From Gammaproteobacteria bacterium (GTDB lineage Bacteria > Pseudomonadota > Gammaproteobacteria > JAJPIJ01): a stretch of DNA of 64,000 nucleotides. Where the stretch lies: assembly GCA_022071965.1 (NCBI GenBank), contig JAJVIQ010000007.1, positions 1-64,000 of the forward strand, written 5' to 3'. Of this stretch, positions 31,432-41,904 are shown piece after piece. Within the stretch, counting starts at the first letter, position 1, and each line of letters begins with the position of its first letter. The notes beneath the pieces are model-generated. The model was not told the DNA's origin, searched no databases, and saw nothing but the letters and a program-made list of their open reading frames with translations. The position numbers were made by a program, and so were the translations under genes.

Positions 31432-33657
31432 ATGGCCACGAGGCAGGACGGCCTCTATCATCTCCGCCGGCGCATGAACCTTGATGCGGGGCGCACGATG
31501 GCTGGTAGCAAACAGCAACCCAACCAGCACCTCCGGATGCTCGACGGCCTGATCGATGAGCTGGCGGCCACCGTCGGTCGCGTCGACGGGCCGCGCGCCG
31601 CGGCGCTCGCGGCGATGCTCGACAGCATCGATGCAGTCGTCTTCGCCATGTCGCGGAGCGCCCGTCTCGTGTACGTGAATGCGGCGTGGGAGCGGCTTTC
31701 GGGCTACCCGGAGGCTCACACCCGCGGCACCGGCCTGATCGATTACGTCCATCCTCGCGACCAGGCGGCCATTTCGCGCTACGTTGGTGACGAGCATCGC
31801 GACCGGGAGGGCGTCGTGGCCCGCTGGCTGGCGCGCGATGGCTCCTGCCTGCGACTCAATCTGCGCATCTGCACGCTGAACGGGGGCTCGGAACAGGCGG
31901 GCTTCGTCGGCACGCTCACCGATGTCACCCGCCGGGTGCTGGCCGAGGACGTACGCCAGGCAAGCCACCGTACCCTCTCGGTCCTCGTCAATAATCTGCC
32001 GGGGATGGTCTATCGCGGCCGCAACAACCCCGACTGGACCATGGAGTTCGTCAGCCAGGGTGCGGCCGAACTGACCGGGTATCGGCCCCGTGACCTGATC
32101 AACAACCGACGCCTGCCGTACGGGGCGCTCATCGTCGAGGCCGATCGGCAGCAGGTGTGGGACCGGGTGCAGGCCGGCCTGCGTGAAAACCGCCCCTACG
32201 AGCTCACCTACCGGATTCGCACCGCGCAGGGCACGGAAAAATGGGTGCTGGAGCGCGGCCGGGGAAACTTCTCGGCCAGCGGCGAGCTGCTGGGGCTCGA
32301 GGGGTTCATCACCGATATCACCGAGGAGAAGCGGGCCGAGCTCCGCCTGCAGCGAGAGAATCTCTACGAGGCCCCCTCGGGCCTGCCCACCCGCCTGTTG
32401 TTCATGGACCGGATCGAGCGCGCCCTGCTGCGTGCGCGGCACTCGGCCGGATGCAAATGCGCGGTGCTGCTCGTCTCCCTCGATCGTTTCGCCAGGCTGC
32501 GCACGACGCGCGGGGCCGACTGCGCCGAGCGCGTCGCGGCGGACGTGGGCCGCCGCATCCAGGATTTCCTGCACCCCGTCGACTCGCTGTCGCGCTGGCG
32601 CCAGGACGAGTTCGCCGTGCTGCTCGAGGATGCCGATGACGCCCGCGCCATCGCACAGCGGCTGAAAGACTCGATGCGCTTTCCAATCGTCGACGACGGT
32701 ACGGAAACCTACCTCACGGCCAGCATCGGCATCGCGCTCGGGAGCAGTGGCTATGCCGGTGCCGGGGAGATGATGCACGACGCGGCGGCGGCGATGGGGC
32801 GGGCCAAGGAGCTGGGCGGCGCGCGCATCGAGGACGCCCGGCGTGGCAGCGGCATGTGGCGCCCCACGGCGTCCGGCATCGAGGAGGAATTGTCGCGCGC
32901 CGTGGACAATGCAGAGTTCGCGCTCGGATTCTCGCGCGTTGTCGACGTGGCCACGGCTTCGCTGGCGGCAGTCGATATCCAGTTGCTGTGGGAGCGACCG
33001 CAGCGCGGTCGCCTGCCGGCAAGGGAGTTCTTCGACATCGCCGAGCACCTGCCGATGGTGAAGGCGCTCAAGGGCTGGTACATCAACGCGCTGCTCGCCC
33101 AGGCCGCCGCCCTCCGTGAGCGCCTCGGCGGCGACCAGCCGCTGCGCATGCACGTGGAGATCGCCGGTCGCTGCATGCTGGAGCCCGGCTTCCTGGGGCG
33201 GATGGTCACACAGCTGCGCGCCGCGGCCGGCGCCAGGGTGCCGCTCGCCCTGGAGATCTCCGAGGACATGCTGCGGGACTGCGCATCGGCCCTGCGCGAG
33301 AGCCTGGGTGTGCTGCGGGCGCAGGACGTCGCCTTCATCATCGACGTGCAGGCCGAGCGGGGCCCGGCACCCGACATCCTGCCGGAGCTGCCCGTCTACG
33401 CGCTGCGCCTCGGGGAACCGCTGCCGCGCCAGGGCGATGGTGACGCACCCCCGCCGGCGACCGCGATCGCCCGCGGGACCGGCGTGCGCCTCATCGCCCG
33501 CTGTCCAGCCGGCGTGGATGGACTCGCGCATGCCCGGCTCCACGGTTGCGACCTCTATCAGGCGCCGCCACCGCGAACGGTCGTCGATCTCGAGGGCGCG
33601 CTCCGCGCCTCCTGTCATTCCGAAGCGGACGCCGCCGGCGAGCCTGTGCCGCTGTAG
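31432..33657 (+). CDS. PAS-PAS-GGDEF-EAL protein with both active sites degenerate
   Basis: A 741-aa c-di-GMP-type signalling protein without transmembrane segments. Order: PAS domain (about residues 60-165, NAAWERLSGYPEAHTRG), second PAS/PAC (about 180-300, VSQGAAELTGYRP, FITDITEEKRAE), GGDEF (about 310-460) and EAL (about 480-720). The GGDEF signature reads SRWRQDEFAVLL, so both glycines are lost, and the EAL signature reads DIQLLWERP, losing the catalytic glutamate. It should therefore neither make nor cleave c-di-GMP and is probably a receptor or scaffold. The start is uncertain: ATG codons at 31432, 31477 and 31498 are in frame. Confidence 0.85.
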   Translation: MATRQDGLYHLRRRMNLDAGRTMAGSKQQPNQHLRMLDGLIDELAATVGRVDGPRAAALAAMLDSIDAVVFAMSRSARLVYVNAAWERLSGYPEAHTRGTGLIDYVHPRDQAAISRYVGDEHRDREGVVARWLARDGSCLRLNLRICTLNGGSEQAGFVGTLTDVTRRVLAEDVRQASHRTLSVLVNNLPGMVYRGRNNPDWTMEFVSQGAAELTGYRPRDLINNRRLPYGALIVEADRQQVWDRVQAGLRENRPYELTYRIRTAQGTEKWVLERGRGNFSASGELLGLEGFITDITEEKRAELRLQRENLYEAPSGLPTRLLFMDRIERALLRARHSAGCKCAVLLVSLDRFARLRTTRGADCAERVAADVGRRIQDFLHPVDSLSRWRQDEFAVLLEDADDARAIAQRLKDSMRFPIVDDGTETYLTASIGIALGSSGYAGAGEMMHDAAAAMGRAKELGGARIEDARRGSGMWRPTASGIEEELSRAVDNAEFALGFSRVVDVATASLAAVDIQLLWERPQRGRLPAREFFDIAEHLPMVKALKGWYINALLAQAAALRERLGGDQPLRMHVEIAGRCMLEPGFLGRMVTQLRAAAGARVPLALEISEDMLRDCASALRESLGVLRAQDVAFIIDVQAERGPAPDILPELPVYALRLGEPLPRQGDGDAPPPATAIARGTGVRLIARCPAGVDGLAHARLHGCDLYQAPPPRTVVDLEGALRASCHSEADAAGEPVPL

Positions 33658-36385
<2,728 letters not shown>

Positions 36386-36469
36386 TCCGCTGGAGACGGC
36401 GGCCCGGCGACCAGCGGTCCCGCCGGGCTGCCCTTTTCCCGTCAGGCTTCCGTCCCGGACGAGGCAAGC

Positions 36470-38620
36470 ATGAGTCCGCTCGATACCACAGAAAGCGCGC
36501 AGCAGATCACCCGCATCCTCTTCCAGGGTTTCCCGGGATGGCTCGAGGCGGCCTTCTACATCGTCGGCTTCAGTGCGATCGGCGTGTTCCTCTATGGCTG
36601 CTACGTGCAGGTACGGAAGTACCGCCGGGGCCGGCCGCTGAGCATCTCCCCGCTCGGCCGCGGCGTGTGGGACATGGTGCAGCTCATGCTGTCCCACCGG
36701 ACCCTCAGCCGCCGGGACCCCGCCGCCGGCCACACGCACTGGCTCATCTTCTTCGGATTCGGCCTGCTCTTTCTGGGCACCTCGACGATCACGCTCGAAT
36801 ACGACATCCTGGCCCCGCTGGCGGGGGTGAAGTTCTGGTACGGTGATTTCTATCTCTGGTTCTCCCTCGTGATGGACATCGCGGGCGCCGGCCTGATCAT
36901 CGGCCTGCTCTACATGATGTATCGCCGCGAATGGCTGGCGCTGCCCAAGCTCGATTACGCGCGCCCGGACCGCGGTCCGCAGGATCCGGACTACGACCGC
37001 AGCGGCTACCGGCGGGAGGACTGGGCGTTTCTCTGGGCGCTGGTGCTCATCGCCGTGACGGGATTCCTGCTGGAGGCCGCGCGACTCGTCTGGCTGCGGG
37101 CGGACCCGCTGGTGTGGGACTATCGCTGGTGGTCTCCGGCCGGCGCGGCGATCGCCTGGCTGCTGAACGCCACCGGGATGTCGGCGGAGGGGGCCGGGAC
37201 GCTGCGCGTGGGGCTGTGGTGGTTCCACGGGCTGCTCGCGCTCACGTTTATCGCCCTGATACCGTTCACCAAGGCCAAGCACATGTTCACCGCGATGGCG
37301 GCGCTGGCCATTCGCGATCCCAGGCCCGCCGCGCTGCTGCCCAAGGCCGATCTGAGCGCCTCGGGCATAGGCGCCGGCCGCATCACGGACTTCACCTGGA
37401 AGCAGCTGCTGCACTTCGACGCCTGCACGAAGTGCGGGCGCTGCCACGAGGCCTGCCCGGCCAACGCCACCGGGTTCCCGCTCTCGCCCCGTGATCTCGT
37501 ACTGACCCTCCGGGAGTTCGCCAACGATACGCTGAGCTCGGCGGCCCTGCCGGCCGGGGAGGCCCTGGCCGCCATCGGCACCGGCGTCAATCAGGTCCGG
37601 CCCGAGACCCTCTGGTCGTGCAGGACCTGCGCGGCGTGCGTGGAGATCTGCCCCGTCGGCATCGAGCACGTGCCGGTCATCGTCGAGATGCGCCGGGCGC
37701 TCATCGACATGAGCAGCATGGAACCGACGCTGCAGAAGGTCCTGCAGAACATACAGACCAAGGGCAACTCCCTGGGCGAGAACAAGCGCAAGCGCCCCGC
37801 CTGGACCAAGAAGCTCGACTTCAAGATCAAGGACGCGCGCGAGGAGCCCGTGGACGTGTTGTGGTTCGTCGGGGATTACGCGTCCTTCGATCCGCGATAC
37901 CAGAAGGTCTCGCAGGCCTTCGCCCGGATCCTGCATGCCGCGGGCGTCGATTTCGGCATCCTCTACGAGGACGAGATGACAGCCGGCAACGACGTGCGCC
38001 GCGTCGGCGAGGAGGGCCTCTACCAGCACCTGGCCGAGACCAACATCGAGACGCTTGGCGCCTGCACGTTCCGGCGGATCGTGACCACGGACCCGCACAC
38101 CTACAACACCATCAGGAACGAGTACCCGGAGTTCGGCGGCCGCTACGAGATCGAGCACGCCAGCGCCATGATCCGGCGCATGCTGGCGCAGGGGCAGATC
38201 AGGCTGAAGAAGAAGCTCGACTATCGCGTGACGTATCACGACCCCTGTCATCTCGGGCGGCTCAACAAGGGATACGACCCGCCGCGGGAGTCCATGCGCA
38301 TGCTGGGCGCGGAGATCGTCGAGATGAAGCGCACGCGCGACAACTCCTTCTGCTGCGGGGCCGGCGGCGGCCGCATCTGGATGCCCGACCCGACGGACAA
38401 GCAGAAGCCGTCGGAGAATCGCATGCGCGAGGCCGCGCAGATCGACGGGCTCGACGTGTTCGTGGTGAACTGCCCGAAGTGCATGAACATGTTCGAGGAC
38501 GCGCGCAAGTCCACGGGCAACGAAGAGCGATTCCAGGTCATGGAGCTGATCGAGCTGGTTGCGGAATGCATGGACTACGATCAGCACGGCGGCGCCGCCG
38601 GCCAGGCCGCGACGGGCTGA
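36470..38620 (+). CDS. DgcB-like membrane Fe-S oxidoreductase (ETF or flavoprotein to quinone)
   Basis: A 716-aa fusion of a NarI-like membrane domain (six hydrophobic segments, about residues 20-305), a ferredoxin-type domain with CTKCGRCHEACP and CRTCAACVEICP (about 330-420), and two CCG (HdrD-like) domains. Relatives such as DgcB take electrons from demethylases or ETF and probably reduce quinone, replacing ETF-quinone oxidoreductase. The second CCG domain keeps HDPCHLGR, FCCGAGGG and CPKCMNMF, while the first reads VGDYASFD and TTDPHTYN, lacking the expected cysteines. It lies 84 bases after the dehydrogenase and 22 before the repeat-protein gene, so the operon has its own route to the respiratory chain. 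Confidence 0.88.
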   Translation: MSPLDTTESAQQITRILFQGFPGWLEAAFYIVGFSAIGVFLYGCYVQVRKYRRGRPLSISPLGRGVWDMVQLMLSHRTLSRRDPAAGHTHWLIFFGFGLLFLGTSTITLEYDILAPLAGVKFWYGDFYLWFSLVMDIAGAGLIIGLLYMMYRREWLALPKLDYARPDRGPQDPDYDRSGYRREDWAFLWALVLIAVTGFLLEAARLVWLRADPLVWDYRWWSPAGAAIAWLLNATGMSAEGAGTLRVGLWWFHGLLALTFIALIPFTKAKHMFTAMAALAIRDPRPAALLPKADLSASGIGAGRITDFTWKQLLHFDACTKCGRCHEACPANATGFPLSPRDLVLTLREFANDTLSSAALPAGEALAAIGTGVNQVRPETLWSCRTCAACVEICPVGIEHVPVIVEMRRALIDMSSMEPTLQKVLQNIQTKGNSLGENKRKRPAWTKKLDFKIKDAREEPVDVLWFVGDYASFDPRYQKVSQAFARILHAAGVDFGILYEDEMTAGNDVRRVGEEGLYQHLAETNIETLGACTFRRIVTTDPHTYNTIRNEYPEFGGRYEIEHASAMIRRMLAQGQIRLKKKLDYRVTYHDPCHLGRLNKGYDPPRESMRMLGAEIVEMKRTRDNSFCCGAGGGRIWMPDPTDKQKPSENRMREAAQIDGLDVFVVNCPKCMNMFEDARKSTGNEERFQVMELIELVAECMDYDQHGGAAGQAATG

Positions 38621-38642
38621 GAGCGACTGCAGCGCGCCCGCC

Positions 38643-40061
38643 ATGATGCTCGTCGATGCGCTCGCCAGAGTAGTCGCCGGGGCCGTGCAGCGCGCGGACC
38701 CCTTCCTTGCCGCGGCGGCCTACGCCGCCGCCGACGAGGAGGGCCGCGGCCGGCTGGAGCCGGTCCTGCTGGCCTCCTACCGGCTCAAGCGCCAGTTCGC
38801 CGAGGCCCCGTTCACGCCGCCGGCGGTGTTGCGGCGACTCGCCGGGGAGCCCGATCGCCGGATCCGCCTGAAGGTGGCGCGCCACCCGGCCGCGCCGCCG
38901 GAGGTGCTGCGGCAGCTGGCGCGCGAGGTCGCCTGCGTGGAGATCCTGGAGGCGGTCGCGCGCCACCGCAACGCGCCGGCGGAGGTGCTGGCCGGCCTGC
39001 CTTGGCGAGAGCACCCGGGCGTGCGCGACGCCTTGTGCTGGAATCCCCGCGCCCCGGTCGCGCTGCTGCGCGCGCTGATCGGGACCGCGCCCCTGCCCGC
39101 GCAAAAGGGCATCGCCAGCAATCCCAACGCGGACGCCGCGCTCCTCGCGCGGCTGTGGGAGTCGCCCGATCCGTACCTGCGCGCGCAGGTCGCGGCGCAT
39201 CCGGGCTGTCCGCCCGCGATCATGGACGCGGCGGAACGCAGTCCGGAGGCCACGGTGCGGCGGATGCTGGCGGGGAATCCAGCCGCATCGCTGCAGGCCC
39301 TGCTCAGGCTGCTGGGCGACGAGGCCGCCGAGGTGCGGGCGGCCGCCGTTCAGGGTGCGAGCGTCTCCGCGGAGGAGCTGAGCGATCTCGCCGTCGATCC
39401 CTCCTCGCAGGTGCGGCGCACGGAGGCAAGGCGCGCCGCGCTGCCGGCGGCCGTGGTCGAACGGCTGTCGCGCGACCCCGACGCGTGGGTGCGCCGCTGG
39501 CTGGGCCGCAACCGCTGCGCGACGGAGCCGGTGCTCGCGAGACTGGCCACGGACCGGGAGCTCGAGGTACGGCGCGCGGTGAGCCGCAATCCGGGCTGCA
39601 CGCCCGCGCTGCTGAACCGCCTGGCGATGGATCCGGACGCCTGGGTGAGGGCGGGCGTCGCGCTGCGGCCGGACATACCATCCGAGGCGCTCGCGCGCCT
39701 GTCCGCCGAGGAGGACCCGGACATCGCCTCGGCGATCGGCCGCAACCCGAACACGGCACGGGAGGTCCTGCTGCGCATCGCCGCGAGCGGGAACAGCGAT
39801 CTGCGGCGCGCCGTCATACTGAACAGGGCCGCCCCGCGGCAGGTTCTTCTCACGCTGCTGGAGGACCCCTACCCGCTGAACCGCGTCGTGCTGGCGGAGC
39901 ATCCGGCGCTCGGCGAGGAGGATCTGGAGACCCTGACCGCGGACCCTGACCCGCATGTGCGCTTCGCGGCGCTGCGGGCGCTGATCAGGCGCGGGCGGCC
40001 GGAGCCGGCGGCGGCCACCGGTGAATTGACTTCCACTGACAACCCAGGGCGAGAGCCATGA
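38643..40061 (+). CDS. Leucine-rich variant (LRV) repeat protein in the trimethylamine operon
   Basis: A 472-aa protein built almost wholly of about 16-18 degenerate repeats of 23-24 residues of the LRV type, with the recurring pattern D-x-x-VR-x-x-x-x-x-NP-x-x-P-x-x-x-L-x-x-L (for example DPDAWVRRWLGRNR and DRELEVRRAVSRNPGC). Such repeats form a curved alpha/3-10 superhelix suited to protein binding. There is no N-terminal Fe-S cysteine cluster like that of the Azotobacter LRV protein, only scattered cysteines. No enzyme domain is visible. Start ATG 38643 (38646 possible). The stop overlaps the etfB start (ATGA), so its synthesis is coupled to ETF. A scaffold or assembly factor for the dehydrogenase-ETF chain is plausible but unproven. 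Confidence 0.82.
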   Translation: MMLVDALARVVAGAVQRADPFLAAAAYAAADEEGRGRLEPVLLASYRLKRQFAEAPFTPPAVLRRLAGEPDRRIRLKVARHPAAPPEVLRQLAREVACVEILEAVARHRNAPAEVLAGLPWREHPGVRDALCWNPRAPVALLRALIGTAPLPAQKGIASNPNADAALLARLWESPDPYLRAQVAAHPGCPPAIMDAAERSPEATVRRMLAGNPAASLQALLRLLGDEAAEVRAAAVQGASVSAEELSDLAVDPSSQVRRTEARRAALPAAVVERLSRDPDAWVRRWLGRNRCATEPVLARLATDRELEVRRAVSRNPGCTPALLNRLAMDPDAWVRAGVALRPDIPSEALARLSAEEDPDIASAIGRNPNTAREVLLRIAASGNSDLRRAVILNRAAPRQVLLTLLEDPYPLNRVVLAEHPALGEEDLETLTADPDPHVRFAALRALIRRGRPEPAAATGELTSTDNPGREP

Positions 40062-40849
40062 AGATACTGGTACCCGTAAAGCAGGTGGCGGTTCTGGACG
40101 AGGACTTCGAACTGCGCGACGACGGCCTGGACGCCGATCCCGACTTCATCGATCACGAGTCCAACGAATGGGACGACTATTCCTATGAGGCCGCGCTGCA
40201 GATCATGGAGGCGCATGGCGGCGTCGAGGTGGTGCCGATGACCGTCGGCCCGGAGGACGCCGAGGAGTCGCTGCGCCGCTGCCTGGCGAAGGGCGGCGAG
40301 CGGGCGATTCGCGTCTGGGACGATGCGCTGACCGGCGCCGGACCCGCGACCGTCGCGAAGCTCATCGCCGCGGTCGCACGTCGCGAGGGCGCGGACATGG
40401 TGTTCGCGGGCACCCTGTCCGCGGATCACTCCTACGCCATGACCGGCATCTGCGTCGCGGCGGAGCTGGGGTGGCCGCACGTCGCGGTCGTCACCGCGCT
40501 GGAGTACCAGCCGGGCGCTGCAACCGCCACCGTGCACCGCGAGCTGGAGGCCGGCCTCGTCGAAAAGATGACGGTCGAGTGTCCTGCCGTGCTCACGATC
40601 CAGCTCGGCATCAATCAGCCCCGCTACGCCTCGCTGCGCGGCGTCAAGCAGGCCAAGGAGAAGCCGGTGGACGAGCTGAGCCCGGCCGATCTCGGGGTGA
40701 GCGGCGAGGAGCTCGCGGCATCCGCCTCCTTCCGCCTGCGACGGATGTTCAAGCCGGCCAGGGGCCAGGCGGAGCTGATCGAGGGCACTGCCGCCGAGCA
40801 GGCGGCGCGCCTGGCATCCATAATCAAGGAACTCAGAGGAGCTGCCTGA
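40058..40849 (+). CDS. etfB: Electron transfer flavoprotein subunit beta
   Basis: Small subunit of ETF, the soluble carrier that accepts electrons from trimethylamine dehydrogenase; 263 aa. It has the ETF beta signature region (ECPAVLTIQLGINQPRYASLRGVKQAKEKP), AMP-binding surface elements and a C-terminal arm with RMFKPARGQAELIEG. It resembles the methylotroph ETF more than the fatty-acid type, in line with a dedicated partner for the dehydrogenase in the same operon. ATG 40058 overlaps the stop of the LRV gene, and its TGA shares one base with the etfA ATG. Confidence 0.95.
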   Translation: MKILVPVKQVAVLDEDFELRDDGLDADPDFIDHESNEWDDYSYEAALQIMEAHGGVEVVPMTVGPEDAEESLRRCLAKGGERAIRVWDDALTGAGPATVAKLIAAVARREGADMVFAGTLSADHSYAMTGICVAAELGWPHVAVVTALEYQPGAATATVHRELEAGLVEKMTVECPAVLTIQLGINQPRYASLRGVKQAKEKPVDELSPADLGVSGEELAASASFRLRRMFKPARGQAELIEGTAAEQAARLASIIKELRGAA

Positions 40850-41808
40850 TGAGCGGAATACTTGTCATCGCTGAACACCGCCGTGGTGTGCTGAACCCCG
40901 CGACGCTGGAGACCATCGCTGCCGCGGCAGCCCTCAAACAGGTCAAGCCGCAGCCCGTCGCCGTGGCGATCATCGCCAGGAATCCCGATGAGTTCGTCGG
41001 CCAGGTCAACGCCGCCGGCGTCGACGAAATCATCAAGGTGGCGGTGCCGACGGACACCTTCCAGTCCGACGTCTACGAGGCGACGGTGGCGGCCGTGGTG
41101 GCGGCGCGCGGGCCCGCGGTCGTCCTCTTCGCGCACACCGTGGATACATGGGGCTACGCGGCGGCCGTGGCGGTTCGCGGCGGCTTCGGCTGCGCCACGG
41201 ACGTGTTCGCCGTGCGCTACGAGGGAGACGCGCTGGTGGCGACGCGCGCCGGGTACAAGGAGAAGCTGCACATGGACCTCGATTTCCCGGGCAGGCAGAC
41301 GGTGGTTCTGACGCTGCGCGGGAACGTCTTCAAGCCGATCGAGGAGCCGGGCAGTGCCGCCGTCAGCGCCGTCGATGCGCCTGCCGTCGCGGCACGCACG
41401 GCGCACCTCGGCTACATCGAGCCGGACCAGACCGGCGACGTCGATATCGCGCAGGCGGAATACATGCTTTCGGTCGGCCGCGGCGTCGGCGAGGAGGACA
41501 ACATCGAACAGTTCAAGGAGCTCGCCGATGCACTCGGCTTCACGCTCGGCTGCTCGCGGCCGGTCGCGGACAACGGCTGGCTGCCCAAGTCCAGGCAGGT
41601 CGGCCAGTCCGGCAAGACGGTCGTGAGCTGCAAGATCTACGTCGCCATGGGGATCTCGGGGTCGGTGCAGCACATGGCCGGCATGAAGCACGTCCCGACC
41701 ATCATCGCCATCAACAAGGACGCCGAGGCCTCGATCTTCTCCATCGCGCGGTACGGCGTGGTCGGCGACATGTTCGAGATCGCCAAGGAGCTGCGCAACC
41801 ACTGCTAG
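40849..41808 (+). CDS. etfA: Electron transfer flavoprotein subunit alpha
   Basis: Large subunit of ETF carrying FAD; 319 aa. The C-terminal FAD domain shows CSRPVADNGWLPKSRQVGQSG and YVAMGISGSVQHMAGM, the two hallmark stretches; the N-terminal domain is the ETF Rossmann-like fold. The ATG at 40849 overlaps the etfB stop by one base. With etfB it forms the acceptor for trimethylamine dehydrogenase; the DgcB-like membrane protein is the likely next carrier. A longer upstream frame is only overlap with etfB. Confidence 0.95.
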   Translation: MSGILVIAEHRRGVLNPATLETIAAAAALKQVKPQPVAVAIIARNPDEFVGQVNAAGVDEIIKVAVPTDTFQSDVYEATVAAVVAARGPAVVLFAHTVDTWGYAAAVAVRGGFGCATDVFAVRYEGDALVATRAGYKEKLHMDLDFPGRQTVVLTLRGNVFKPIEEPGSAAVSAVDAPAVAARTAHLGYIEPDQTGDVDIAQAEYMLSVGRGVGEEDNIEQFKELADALGFTLGCSRPVADNGWLPKSRQVGQSGKTVVSCKIYVAMGISGSVQHMAGMKHVPTIIAINKDAEASIFSIARYGVVGDMFEIAKELRNHC

Positions 41809-41904
41809 CGGGCCGGGCACGGTCGTGGCAGGATGCTTCGCAGCCCGCGTCGATCCCGCCGGTACGCGCCCGTGCCGCGTACCGGCCCTTGGTGGAGCAA
41901 CGCC

